This document shows positions 26,098-35,046 of a stretch of 64,000 bases of DNA, piece after piece (within the stretch, counting starts at the first letter, position 1; the number at the start of each line of letters is the position of its first letter). The DNA comes from Natrarchaeobius chitinivorans (GTDB lineage: Archaea > Halobacteriota > Halobacteria > Halobacteriales > Natrialbaceae). The stretch covers positions 1 through 64,000 of the forward strand of contig NZ_REGA01000002.1 of assembly GCF_003841505.1 (NCBI RefSeq). The letters are read 5' to 3'. Both the position numbers and the translations under genes were made by a program. Below the pieces are notes generated by a model. It had not been told where the DNA came from. It saw only the letters and a program-made list of their open reading frames with translations, and searched no databases.

Positions 26098-26347
26098 GCG
26101 AGTTCGCCAACAGCTTGTACGACGGACGGCGGCCGGTTGGTACGGTAGTCAGTGACGAACCGATAGCAACGGCCCGATGATACCGTCATTCTAGATTTCT
26201 TACTAGATACCTAGTCGAGTCAGAGACAGAGAGAGGACAGACGAAGAAACACCAACACGCTCACGAACTCGACGCGTACCGGCTTCGACGTCCGCTCGAT
26301 CGGAAAACCGAAACCGGTAACCGATTCTCGGTCCGATTTCGAACCGA

Positions 26348-27112
26348 ATGTGCGAGCAGTCGCCCGCCGCCGATCCGTCAGCGCAATCCGCAGCTCCAGC
26401 CGTTGCAGTCGTCGACGCTCACTCGCCGGGTAACGTCGGGACGATCGCGCGAGCGATGAAGAACTTCGGATTCGAAACCCTCCTGCTGGTCGACCCACCC
26501 GACCTCGATCCCGACGGCGAGGCGTACGGGTTCGCCGGTCACGCTCGAGAGGACGTGTTGCCGAACGCGACGGAGATCACCTTCGACCACCTCGTCGAGA
26601 CCTATCACACGATCGGCTGTACGGCAGTCACGAACGAAGACGATCGCAGTCACGTCCGGTTTCCGTTCTCGACCCCCGCCGACCTCGCCGACCGGCTTCC
26701 GACCGTCGAGGCTCGAACGGCGCTCGTCTTCGGCCGCGAGCGCGTCGGTCTCACGAACGACGAACTGGCCCGAATCGACGAGATCTGTTCGATTCCGGCG
26801 AGTTCGGAGTATCCGGTTCTCAATCTGGGACAGGCAGCCACGGTTACGCTGTACGAACTCCGCACGCTCGCTTTGGGTGACGCCACTCAGCTTCCCGACG
26901 TCGAACGAGTCCGTGCATCACCATCGAGTGAACGACGACTCTACGGCCAGTGGGAGACACTGCTCGAGGAACTCAACCACCCGGAGGAAAAACGGGAGAA
27001 AACGATGCGAATGATCCGACGCGTCTACGGCCGGGCTGATCTGACCGAACGCGAAGCGAACACGTTCATCGGACTCCTGCGGCGAGCGGCCGAGCGGCCG
27101 GACCTCGAGTGA
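26348..27112 (+). CDS. SPOUT-class RNA methyltransferase, TrmJ/TrmH type
   Basis: The 254-residue protein is a SpoU/TrmH-family 2'-O-methyltransferase. The SAM-binding knot is recognised by AHSPGNVGTIARAMKNFGFE near residue 26, ALVFGRERVGLTNDELARID near 129 and SEYPVLNLGQAATVTLYELR near 152. Archaeal TrmJ methylates C32 (or U32) of tRNA. The C-terminal ~80 residues form a helical dimerisation-like tail. It reads away from the presumed origin and follows it by ~250 bp. Confidence 0.9.
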   Translation: MCEQSPAADPSAQSAAPAVAVVDAHSPGNVGTIARAMKNFGFETLLLVDPPDLDPDGEAYGFAGHAREDVLPNATEITFDHLVETYHTIGCTAVTNEDDRSHVRFPFSTPADLADRLPTVEARTALVFGRERVGLTNDELARIDEICSIPASSEYPVLNLGQAATVTLYELRTLALGDATQLPDVERVRASPSSERRLYGQWETLLEELNHPEEKREKTMRMIRRVYGRADLTEREANTFIGLLRRAAERPDLE

Positions 27113-27214
27113 AACGGGCTGCAATGAGTCGTGTGTGAATGCGGTGATAGGCGGCAAAAAACCCAACTCGAGCGAGGTCCGCGTTGGACTATCGAGGGCA
27201 CGAACAGATTGCGA

Positions 27215-28039
27215 CTATCCTTCCAGGACGAGACGTTCGTCGGTCGCCGTGATCGTGAGATCGAACAGTTCGCCGATCAAATTGATCGTCGGTTTCGATC
27301 GTGCCTCTGGATTACAGTAGTAGTGTGAAAGCGCGTTCGCGCTCTCGATCCGCGAGTTCAACAGGTGGATGAACCGAAACACTCGCTCTAGCTCGAACGT
27401 ATCGATGATTTCCGAGAGAACGTCGAATTCGACGGAGACGTCCACGTCCGGTCCGTTGTGCTCTGCGATTACGCGCGAAATCGTCTCGCCGAGACCCGCA
27501 AGACCCAGTCCCTTGTCCAGTTGGACCACCTCGAGAGGTATTCCGGAGACGTCGAGATCGTCGAGATTCGCCAGGGGATCCCCACTCGTCGTCACGACGA
27601 TCGTACGTTTCGGCCACTCCTGGAGGCGTCGGTTCAGGAGGTGCAACCGTTTCGAGACGTTCATCGTGACCAGTATTGCGACGTCGTCTGGAGAGAGAAA
27701 ATGTGCTCGAGCGGTGTCCGCGCCCGTACTCTCCGGAGCTGAGAGTACCAGCACGTTACCGGTTCCACCGATCTCGTCCGAGACACGAGCACCCGTCTTC
27801 GTGGCCTGCTTTGCGTGACCGAAGAGATGGCTCCTGAACGTCTGGAGGGCCGTCGCTTTGTCGTGATCGATCCCCGTCGAATCGCAGTACGGACAGCTCC
27901 AGCTCACCTGGAATCCTTCCTTCGAGAGACGCTGGCGATGGTGGTCGAGCAGGTGATCTTGGACCGTATCGCGTATTTCGCCGCTGTTCGCTGACCAGAC
28001 GGCGAACTCACACTGTCGACATCGCCAGTTGTAGACCAT
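27215..28039 (-). CDS. Zinc-finger plus RecA-like domain protein of unknown function
   Basis: The 274-residue protein from ATG 28039 (alternative start four codons upstream at 28051) has two Cys2-His2-like units: YNWRCRQCEFAVWSANS with DHLLDHHRQ, and SWSCPYCDSTGIDHDKATAL with RSHLFGHAKQ. After them is an alpha/beta domain (NVLVLSAPESTGADTARAHF, then VAILVTMNVSKRLHLLNRRL, then RTIVVTTSGDP) that resembles KaiC/RecA-type signalling domains without a clear Walker A. This combination suggests a signal-transduction adaptor. It is upstream-linked to a HEAT-repeat protein on the same strand, 93 bp apart. I do not recognise a characterised member. Confidence 0.72.
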   Translation of the reverse strand: MVYNWRCRQCEFAVWSANSGEIRDTVQDHLLDHHRQRLSKEGFQVSWSCPYCDSTGIDHDKATALQTFRSHLFGHAKQATKTGARVSDEIGGTGNVLVLSAPESTGADTARAHFLSPDDVAILVTMNVSKRLHLLNRRLQEWPKRTIVVTTSGDPLANLDDLDVSGIPLEVVQLDKGLGLAGLGETISRVIAEHNGPDVDVSVEFDVLSEIIDTFELERVFRFIHLLNSRIESANALSHYYCNPEARSKPTINLIGELFDLTITATDERLVLEG

Positions 28040-28132
28040 ACGACCTGACACTCACTCGTTCGTAAACGACGATATATATTGTGGGCGACCTGTCTCCTGA
28101 CTGGTGCCGACTCGAGGGGTCTCGGCCGGGAA

Positions 28133-29392
28133 TTACCCGTCTCCGGAGTTCGACGCTTCCTCGCGTTTTTTCTCCGTGTAATCGGCCGGATCGCTGACGT
28201 ACGTAAACTCGACGGAGTTCGTCACGACCTCGCGGGACGGAGTCGCTTTGATCCGCTCGAGAACGAATTCGGCCCGCCGCTTCGTCGGCGACGAACTCGA
28301 CTCGTTCCGTATCAGCCGACGCAATCGAGCCTCGAGCGACGGCTCGCCGAACTGAGCGAGTGCGGACATCGCGAACTTGGCGGTTATTTCGTCCGGGTCC
28401 TCGAGCGTGCGGAGCAGACACTCCTGTACGTCGTCACGGGTTTCGGCGTCGGCGACTCGTCCAAGCAACCACGTCCCGTTTCGCCGGACGTACTGGGGCG
28501 GATTACCGCTCAGGATCGTAATCAGTTGGGTCACGAGCGGTGCCGTATCGGTCTCCGTGAGTTCGGCCGAAACCGCTTCACGGATCTCGTGACTCCGGTC
28601 GGACGGGGCGTTTGCGAACAACTCCAGAAGCGACCGCGTCGCCGTTCGCCGGACCAGTTCGGAGCCATCCTCGAGGGAGTCGACCAGAACTGGAACCGGC
28701 TCCATACTGCCGAACCTGCCGAGTTCTCCGACTGCGATCACGCGAACCGATTCGCTGTCGGACCGGGCGGCCGGGAGCAACGCCTCGAGCGCCGCTTCCG
28801 TTCCGATCTTCGCAAGTGCGGCTGCCGCCGCCCGCCGAACCTGATCGTTTCTATCCTCGAGTCGATCCGCGAGTACCTCGACGCTGCGGGAGGACCCGAT
28901 CGCTCCACACGAGCGGACGGCGCGAGTCCGAACGCGGACGTCCGGATCCGTACAGACGTCGTGTAGGGCCGAAAGCGCGCGTTCGTCGCCGATTCGACCG
29001 ACTGCGGCCGAAGCGAGCAGTCGAAATTCGGCGTGGTCGGCCTCGAGCCACTCGGTGGGCCGATCGATACCCGTCCAGTCCGGCGCGTCGTCGATACCGG
29101 CCGCGGTGAGTTCGCCGATCAGGCGGTCGAGACTGTCCTCGTCACGAAGGTAAATCGCGTCAATCGCGGCCGCGCGGACCGAATCGTTCTCGTCGCGTCT
29201 GGCCGTGCGAACGAGCGCTTCGACGACGCGCTCTCGAGCCTCGTCGTTCTGGCTAGATGCGAGACTCCCGAGAATCTCGGCTGCGCGATATCGGATGAGC
29301 GGTTTTTCCGACTGCGTCAGGTACTCGAGTAGTGCTAGCTCTTCGGAGTTGCGTGCGAGTTCGTACAGAAACGTCGGTTCATCCTCTGGCAT
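28133..29392 (-). CDS. HEAT-repeat protein
   Basis: The 419-residue protein from ATG 29392 (four codons after an alternative start at 29404) is mostly helical and made of about 9-11 HEAT-like repeats. Each has paired helices, for example PLIRYRAAEILGSLASS, DSVRAAAIDAIYLRDE, PDVRVRTRAVRSCGAIGS, DQVRRAAAAALAKIGTEAA and ELVRRTATRSLLELFAN. Such proteins are scaffolds; a few haloarchaeal ones regulate chemotaxis. It reads toward the zinc-finger gene at 27215 and may form an operon with it. Confidence 0.85.
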   Translation of the reverse strand: MPEDEPTFLYELARNSEELALLEYLTQSEKPLIRYRAAEILGSLASSQNDEARERVVEALVRTARRDENDSVRAAAIDAIYLRDEDSLDRLIGELTAAGIDDAPDWTGIDRPTEWLEADHAEFRLLASAAVGRIGDERALSALHDVCTDPDVRVRTRAVRSCGAIGSSRSVEVLADRLEDRNDQVRRAAAAALAKIGTEAALEALLPAARSDSESVRVIAVGELGRFGSMEPVPVLVDSLEDGSELVRRTATRSLLELFANAPSDRSHEIREAVSAELTETDTAPLVTQLITILSGNPPQYVRRNGTWLLGRVADAETRDDVQECLLRTLEDPDEITAKFAMSALAQFGEPSLEARLRRLIRNESSSSPTKRRAEFVLERIKATPSREVVTNSVEFTYVSDPADYTEKKREEASNSGDG

Positions 29393-29404
29393 TCGAGCGA
29401 TCAT

Positions 29405-29689
29405 CGGCCCGCGGGCCGTTCTCCTTCAACTCCGATGGGAGTGCGACGATTTCCCCCCGCCGCCGACTCCACATCTCGTGAAGGTCTTTCACACACAAGG
29501 TACGTGTTCGTTCACATAACAGTTTGGATTCGAAACATGGGCCGCCAGCAGAGTCCGTCACGGAGCGGTTCCGTTCCGAGATGAATCAGCCGCTCCCTGC
29601 CGTGGCCGCTCCCTCGAGTCCTTCGACCTCCTCGAGGGTGTTGTCCCCCCTTAGAAGAGGTAGCCACCGCTTCAGAGATGTTGCCCCTC
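29405..29689. other. Intergenic region between two minus-strand genes
   Basis: Roughly 285 bases with no supportable gene. It contains quasi-repeated stretches around 29620-29705 (TTGTCCCCCCTTAGAAGAGG and TTGCCCCTCTTAGAGGGCG) that look like short imperfect repeats, perhaps a terminator region for the zinc-ribbon gene. Confidence 0.5.
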
Positions 29690-30340
29690 TTAGAGGGCGT
29701 TTCCAACCTCCTCGAGAGCGCCGTCGCCCGACCCTTTCCCGGACGGCTCCGAGCGAACGTACTCACCTGAGCTGGTCGACGTGCCGACCCAGTCACAGTC
29801 CGAACAGGCGAACAGACCCTGTCCGTCGGTCAACTCGCCACCGCAGTCCGGACACGCGTCGTCGACCGATTCCGTCCGCGTGGGCGGAGGCGATCCAAGT
29901 GGCGTCAACCCCCCACCTGTTCGCACGTTCGCGATGGCCTCGTCTGTCGTGTACGTCTCCTCACCTTCGGAGTGGGGAAAGACGCCGACGAACTCGTCGT
30001 CTGCGTACACCTCGAGACAGAGAAGCGGCGTCACGAGCAACTCCTTCGTCTCGCCGGTCACCGGTGACGTACTCGTGCGCTCTCGAAACGGTGGTCGGAC
30101 GCTCACTCCGCGGCGGTCGGCCCACCGCTTGACCCGGTCGAACGTCTCGAGGACCTCCTGGTGTGGACTCTCAGTCGACCGGCGGACCTCTTTGGGCCAG
30201 CTGCGAATCAACAGGTCGTCGATCGCTCCGTCCGATTCACAGGCCTGGAGGGTTTCGATCTGCCTGTCGACCGGCTCGAGAAGCAACGGTGCGCGGACGT
30301 GACACACGACGGTCGCTGGCGGGCGTTCCCCTTGGCTCAT
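29690..30340 (-). CDS. Conserved haloarchaeal protein with C-terminal zinc ribbon
   Basis: The 216-residue protein starts MSQGERPPATVVCHVRAPLL. An N-terminal alpha/beta part (VDRQIETLQACESDGAIDDL) is followed by an arginine-rich PPFRERTSTSPVTGETKELL block, a strand-rich segment, and a zinc ribbon CPDCGGELTDGQGLFACSDC near residue 160. The linker and tail are low-complexity Ser/Gly. Haloarchaeal genomes carry similar proteins annotated as HTH-domain or hypothetical. The role is unknown, but nucleic-acid contact is plausible. Confidence 0.75.
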   Translation of the reverse strand: MSQGERPPATVVCHVRAPLLLEPVDRQIETLQACESDGAIDDLLIRSWPKEVRRSTESPHQEVLETFDRVKRWADRRGVSVRPPFRERTSTSPVTGETKELLVTPLLCLEVYADDEFVGVFPHSEGEETYTTDEAIANVRTGGGLTPLGSPPPTRTESVDDACPDCGGELTDGQGLFACSDCDWVGTSTSSGEYVRSEPSGKGSGDGALEEVGNAL

Positions 30341-30526
30341 CGTTTCACCTCGCACAGAGGACCCACGCCCCTCCTAATAACTGTTGTCCGACGTGGCAAC
30401 CGGACCGACAGTCGGGACGAGCACGCTCGTAACGGACGAAAAGACCACGCCCTCGAGCGTCAGCACCGAGCGTGCCGGTCGATGATTCGCGACCGAGGAG
30501 TTCGAAACTGGGACGACGCTATCGGA

Positions 30527-32449
30527 TCAGGCGCGTTTCTGGATCTCCTCGCGCAGGAGTTGGCTAACGAGGTCGCCGTCGGCCTTTCCGCGAAGCGCAC
30601 CCATACACTCGCCCATCAGCGCCGAGAACGCACCCATTCCTTCCGACTCGACCTGTTCTTCGTTTTGCTCGACGACGTCGACGACCGCCTCCCTGACGTC
30701 ACTTTCGTCGGCCGAGCCGAGTCCGGCCGCCTCCGCGGCTTCCTCGGCGGTTCTGTCCGGATTCTCCGCGAGCGCCGCCAGGAGATCCGGAATTCCCTCT
30801 CGAGCGAGGTCCCCGCTTTCGGCCATCGCGAACGTCTCGCGGAGGTTCGTCTCGGTCAGGTTCTCGACGGGAACGTCGTCGCGTCGGAGTTCGGTCAGCG
30901 TCGACTCGAGGGTCGTCGCGGCCAGCGTCGGATCGACGCCGTCGGATCCGTCCGACGAACCTCCGCTCGCGTCGCTCGCGGAGACGCCGTCCGCGACGAC
31001 CTCCTCGAAGAGGGGCATCCGCCGGCCGTAGGCGACCTGATTCGCCAGGCCTTCGTCCAGACCGTACTCCGCCTGGTAGCGGTCGACTTTCTCGGTCAGC
31101 AGTTCGGGTTCGGGGACGTCGGCCGGATCCGGTTCGACGGGCGGCACGTCGGTTTCGGGGTACATCCGCGCCGCACCGGGAAGCGGACGCAGGTAGCGGG
31201 TCGTCCCGTCGTCGTTTGCACCGCGTGTCTCCTCGGGGACACCCTCGAGCGCTGTCTCGGCGCGTTCGGCGGCGGCTTCGATCGCACCTGCCGCGACGTC
31301 GTCTCCGGCGGCGACGATGGCGACGGCGTCGTCGGGACCGGCTCCGACGGCGTCCCGGAGCGCGGAGACTTCCTCGTCCGTGATGCCGTAGGCCGGGAGT
31401 TCGTCCGTGTGGAAGATGCCACCTGCGCCGTGGCGCTTCGCGTGATCCGAAAGTTCGGTTCCGAGCCGGCGATCCGGCGAAATCTCGCGGCCGACCAGTC
31501 CATCGAAGCCGTACAGGGCCACCGCCATCACCGATCCGCCGTCGTTCAGCGCACCCGCGACGACGCCGCTTTCGGTCCCTTCGAAGACGTTGGTGACGTC
31601 GCGAACGTCGCCGATCGACGCCCCACGCTCTTCGAGTTCGGCGGCGATCTCGACCAGTTCGGCCTGTCGACCGACCTCGTTGCGGACGATGTCGTCGATG
31701 TCGTCGAGGCTCTGGACGCCTTTGATCTCGACGCGCGCGCCGTCGGCGATCGAGACGTTGACGTCCTGTCGGATCGTTCCGAGTCCGCGTTTGACCTTCC
31801 CCGTCGAGCGCAACAGCATCCCGATCCGTTCGGCGGCCTCGAGCGCCTGTTCGGGCGAGGCGATGTCGGGGCTCGTGCCGATTTCGACCAGCGGAATACC
31901 GAGCCGATCGAGGCTGTACCGGACGCCGTCGTCGGTCTCCTCGACCCGCTGGGCGCTTTCTTCCTCGAGCAGCAGGTCCTCGACGCCGACCGGCCCGTCG
32001 CTCGTCTCGATCTCGCCGTCGGTGGCGATCAGCGTCGAGCGCTGGAAGCCGGTCGTGTTCGAGCCGTCGACGACGATCTTGCGCATGACGTGGGCCTGGT
32101 CGACCGGCTTCATGTCCATGAGCTGGGCGACCTCGAGGGTCGTCTCGAGCGCTTCGGCGTCGAGTTCGTGGGGCGGCTCGTCGTCCTCTTCGACGAGACA
32201 GGTCGTGTCGTAGGCGAGGTACTCGAACTCGCGGTCGACCTTGCTCTCTTCGACGGCGGCAGCGTCGAGTTCGCCCAGTTCGCTCCGCGTGGGGTGGAGA
32301 TAGCGGGTAAACGTTCGCGTCGCGGCGTCGGGCTCGCGAAGGTCGGTCGGACACTGACAGAACAGCTTCGTCGCCGTGTCGAGTTGCTGGTGAATCTCGA
32401 GGCCGGCGACGAGTCCGAGTTCGTCGTACTCGTACTCGGTTTCGCTCAT
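30527..32449 (-). CDS. gatE: Glutamyl-tRNA(Gln) amidotransferase subunit E
   Basis: The 640-residue protein is the archaeal GatE, the tRNA-binding and kinase subunit that turns Glu-tRNA(Gln) into Gln-tRNA(Gln) together with GatD. It starts MSETEYEYDELGLVAGLEIH. GatB/E signatures include GLEIHQQLDTATKLFCQCPT, VRKIVVDGSNTTGFQRSTLI-like, GIPLVEIGTSPDIASPEQAL and GLGTIRQDVNVSIADGARVE. An AspRS-like insert lies mid-protein and the helical C-terminal tail ends with LMGECMGALRGKADGDLVSQ. GatD is not in the window. Confidence 0.95.
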   Translation of the reverse strand: MSETEYEYDELGLVAGLEIHQQLDTATKLFCQCPTDLREPDAATRTFTRYLHPTRSELGELDAAAVEESKVDREFEYLAYDTTCLVEEDDEPPHELDAEALETTLEVAQLMDMKPVDQAHVMRKIVVDGSNTTGFQRSTLIATDGEIETSDGPVGVEDLLLEEESAQRVEETDDGVRYSLDRLGIPLVEIGTSPDIASPEQALEAAERIGMLLRSTGKVKRGLGTIRQDVNVSIADGARVEIKGVQSLDDIDDIVRNEVGRQAELVEIAAELEERGASIGDVRDVTNVFEGTESGVVAGALNDGGSVMAVALYGFDGLVGREISPDRRLGTELSDHAKRHGAGGIFHTDELPAYGITDEEVSALRDAVGAGPDDAVAIVAAGDDVAAGAIEAAAERAETALEGVPEETRGANDDGTTRYLRPLPGAARMYPETDVPPVEPDPADVPEPELLTEKVDRYQAEYGLDEGLANQVAYGRRMPLFEEVVADGVSASDASGGSSDGSDGVDPTLAATTLESTLTELRRDDVPVENLTETNLRETFAMAESGDLAREGIPDLLAALAENPDRTAEEAAEAAGLGSADESDVREAVVDVVEQNEEQVESEGMGAFSALMGECMGALRGKADGDLVSQLLREEIQKRA

Positions 32450-32558
32450 TGTCGGCCACTCGGAGGCGGAGGGGTAAAAAACCGTCCAGTTGCGATTTCG
32501 CTCAGTTCACCGCTCGATTGCGACCCGGCGTCTCCCTCGAGACTCCCGGTGAGAACGC

Positions 32559-33890
32559 CTACTCGAGTTCCGCGTCGATCGCCTCGAGGAGCCCGTCCAT
32601 CGGTGTCTTTCGGGCCCGTTCGCCCCATCCACCTCCCAGCCGGTCGCTCGCTCCGTTCTCGTCGGTCCGGCTCCCGCCCGACTCGGGTTCGACGACGACC
32701 AGCGACGACGCCGACTCGAGGGACTCGAGGTCGTCCGGACCGACGGCCGGCAGAGCGGATCCGACGACCACGGTGACGTCCGCGTTTCGGATCCGGGCGT
32801 CGACGGCGGCCCGCACGTCCGACGAGATCGGTTCGAACGGCTCGACAGCAAGGTAGTCCACCTCGAGACGTCGGGCCGCTTCTTCGGCGACCCCGCCCGC
32901 GGGAACCGGTCCGACCGAGACGTCGACGCCGGCGCGCTCGAGTCGTTCGAGGACTCCGGCTGCCGCCGTTCCCGACCCGATCACGTGAACCGGGAACGCT
33001 GCAAAGCGGTCGCCCCCGTCGGCCCGTCCCGATCCGATTTCGCTGTCAGCGCCGGCGAACGGCGTCCGATCGGAGAGCGCAGTCACCGTGGGGGTTCCCG
33101 TGACCGGATTCGGCGTGACCGCCGCGTTCGCCTCGAACGTCTCGGCTATGGTTTCCCGGGTCAACACCGATTGCGGTGGGCCGTCGCTGTGGACCGTTCC
33201 GTCGGCGAGCAGAACGAGCCGATCGCAGTACCGGGCCGCCAGATCGAGGTCGTGGATGGCCGCGACCACCGTCCGTCCGTCGTCGACGAGTTCCCGGACG
33301 AGTTCGAGGGTTTCGATCTGGTGGTTGATGTCGAGACTCGCCGTCGGCTCGTCGAGCAAGAGGACCGGCGTCGCCTGCGCGACGGCGCGAGCGAGGACGA
33401 CCCGCTGGCGCTGTCCGCCGCTCACCTCGTCGATTGGGCGGTCGGCGAGATCCGTGGTTCTCGTCCGCTCGAGCGCGCGCTCGACCGCGTCGCGGTCGTC
33501 GACCGTCGGCGACGAGAACCGCGACCGGTGGGGGTGACGCCCCATCTCGACCACGTCGCGGACGGGAAACGAAAACGACAGCGAGGTGTCCTGGGGAACG
33601 ACGGCGACGAACCGACTCGACGCACGCGAGGAGACGTCGTGGACGTCTGTCCCGCCGATTTCGATCGTCCCCGAACTGGGTTCGAACGCGCCGCTTATCG
33701 AACGCAACAGCGTCGTCTTACCCGCACCGTTGGGGCCGACGAGCCCGACGAACTCGCCGGGGGAGACGGTCAACGAGACGTCCTCGAGGACCCGAAGATC
33801 GCCGAACGAAAGCGAGACGTCCCTGACGGCGATCGTCGCGGGGTCCGGACGGGACCGGGCGGTCGGCTCGTCGGCTGACCCGTCGCTCAT
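32559..33890 (-). CDS. btuD: Corrinoid/heme/siderophore-type ABC ATPase with C-terminal extension
   Basis: This is a 443-residue protein. The first ~265 residues are a FecE/BtuD-type ATPase with Walker A GPNGAGKTT (about 52-60), signature VSGGQRQRVVLARAV, Walker B VLLLDEPTASLD and switch histidine AIHDLDLAARY. The last ~180 residues are unusual for the family: a Rossmann-like segment FPVHVIGSGTAAAGVLERLE, then SSDVRAAVDARIRNADVTVV and VGSALPAVGPDDLESLESAS. It overlaps the permease gene by 4 bp, and the divergent BtuF gene starts ~60 bp from the permease start. The substrate is most likely cobalamin, but heme or siderophore is possible. Confidence 0.9.
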   Translation of the reverse strand: MSDGSADEPTARSRPDPATIAVRDVSLSFGDLRVLEDVSLTVSPGEFVGLVGPNGAGKTTLLRSISGAFEPSSGTIEIGGTDVHDVSSRASSRFVAVVPQDTSLSFSFPVRDVVEMGRHPHRSRFSSPTVDDRDAVERALERTRTTDLADRPIDEVSGGQRQRVVLARAVAQATPVLLLDEPTASLDINHQIETLELVRELVDDGRTVVAAIHDLDLAARYCDRLVLLADGTVHSDGPPQSVLTRETIAETFEANAAVTPNPVTGTPTVTALSDRTPFAGADSEIGSGRADGGDRFAAFPVHVIGSGTAAAGVLERLERAGVDVSVGPVPAGGVAEEAARRLEVDYLAVEPFEPISSDVRAAVDARIRNADVTVVVGSALPAVGPDDLESLESASSLVVVEPESGGSRTDENGASDRLGGGWGERARKTPMDGLLEAIDAELE

Positions 33891-34987
33891 ACCGAATGCA
33901 CCTCCCGGCGGACGAGCAAAAAGAGGAAAAACGGAGCCCCGAGCGCCGCCGTGACGATGCCGACCGGCACTTCGGCGGGACCGGCTCGAGCGAGCGTATC
34001 AGTCGCCACCAGAAACGACGCTCCAGCGAGTGCGCTCGTCGGGAGCAAGATCCGGTGGTCCGGCCCGACGATCAGCCGCATGATGTGTGGGACGACGAGG
34101 CCGACGAATCCGATGACGCCCGCGACGGCGACCCCGGCGGCGGTCACGAGACTCGAGAGGGCGAGCAAGAGGAGTTTGGTTCGCTCGACGTCGACGCCGA
34201 GGTGGTGAGCGTCCTCCTCTCCCAGCAGGAGGACGTTCAGGTCGCGGGCGTACGTAAACAGAACGAGGACACCGATCAGTGCGACGGGCAGGGCGAACTG
34301 GACGTCGCCCCAGGTGCTGTTGTGGAGGTGGCCCATCATCCAGATGACCGCCTGTCTGAGGTCGTCGCCGCTGTGAACGAGCATGTACGAGATCATCGCA
34401 CCGAGGAAGGCCTGGATGGCGACGCCGGCCAGCAACAGCGTCGCGACCGGCGTCCGTCCCCCTTCGGTCGCGATCGCGTAGACGAGAAACGCCGTCACGA
34501 GCGCGCCCGCAAACGCCGAGAGATGAAGACTTCCGAACGGAACGAGCGCGGGGAACGCGATCGCGGCGACCGCACCCGCGGCCGCCCCGGAGGAGACGCC
34601 GATGATCGAGGGATCGGCGAGCGGGTTTCGAAAGAACCCCTGCATCACCGTTCCCGCAGCGGCGAGCGCGAACCCGACGACCGCCGCGAGAACGATCCGC
34701 GGCAGTCGAATACCCGAGACGATCGTCTGGTGGGTGTCCGGAACGTCGAACCCGAACACGGGTGCGTACCCGAGGCCGGGAACCGGAACGTGCCGATCGA
34801 CGAGGGGAACGGCTCTCGCGTTCCCGGTGACGATCTCGGTCGGGATCACAACGGCGTTGAGAATCGCTTTCGCGACCGTCACCGGATCGATCCTGACCGG
34901 ACCGAGCGCCGCGCTGACGACGGTAACGACGGCGAGGACGACGAGGAGACCGGCCGTCCACGAGAGCGTCCGGGCCGGGCGCATCAT
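33887..34987 (-). CDS. btuC: BtuC/FecCD-type ABC transporter permease
   Basis: The 366-residue membrane protein starts MMRPARTLSWTAGLLVVLAV at 34987. It has about ten hydrophobic helices with the family segments RLPRIVLAAVVGFALAAAGT, NPLADPSIIGVSSGAAAGAV and the C-terminal GFVGLVVPHIMRLIVGPDHR that contacts the ATPase. The longer frame upstream to 35083 overlaps the start of the divergent binding protein. The stop overlaps the ATPase start by 4 bp (ATGA). Confidence 0.93.
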   Translation of the reverse strand: MMRPARTLSWTAGLLVVLAVVTVVSAALGPVRIDPVTVAKAILNAVVIPTEIVTGNARAVPLVDRHVPVPGLGYAPVFGFDVPDTHQTIVSGIRLPRIVLAAVVGFALAAAGTVMQGFFRNPLADPSIIGVSSGAAAGAVAAIAFPALVPFGSLHLSAFAGALVTAFLVYAIATEGGRTPVATLLLAGVAIQAFLGAMISYMLVHSGDDLRQAVIWMMGHLHNSTWGDVQFALPVALIGVLVLFTYARDLNVLLLGEEDAHHLGVDVERTKLLLLALSSLVTAAGVAVAGVIGFVGLVVPHIMRLIVGPDHRILLPTSALAGASFLVATDTLARAGPAEVPVGIVTAALGAPFFLFLLVRREVHSV

Positions 34988-35046
34988 GGTAACAACCTCG
35001 ATTGCAGCAGCCAAATATTTGTTGAAGTAGGTGCTCGTACGCACCG

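Larger units (their letters stand above)
25200..26100. other. Putative replication origin upstream of Orc1/Cdc6
   Basis: The ~1.2-kb gene-free region between the initiator gene and a TrmJ-like gene is rich in repeats. Several copies of a CGCG(G/T)(A/T)TGTAA(C/T)-type block occur in both orientations, two of them with a long GGGGACACACC prefix. There is also a 15-bp perfect inverted repeat at 25460-25524 and a 32-bp tandem repeat at 25849-25912. This is the usual arrangement of haloarchaeal origins beside cdc6 genes. No recognised AT-rich unwinding element stands out; the stretch 26185-26215 is the most AT-rich near the right side. Activity is inference. Confidence 0.65.

Noticed and set aside
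30161-32776. An open frame of ~870 residues on the plus strand antisense to gatE
   Set aside because: It lies opposite a clear gatE gene, is rich in Arg/Val/Asp in an antisense manner, and has no family motifs. High GC creates long spurious frames.
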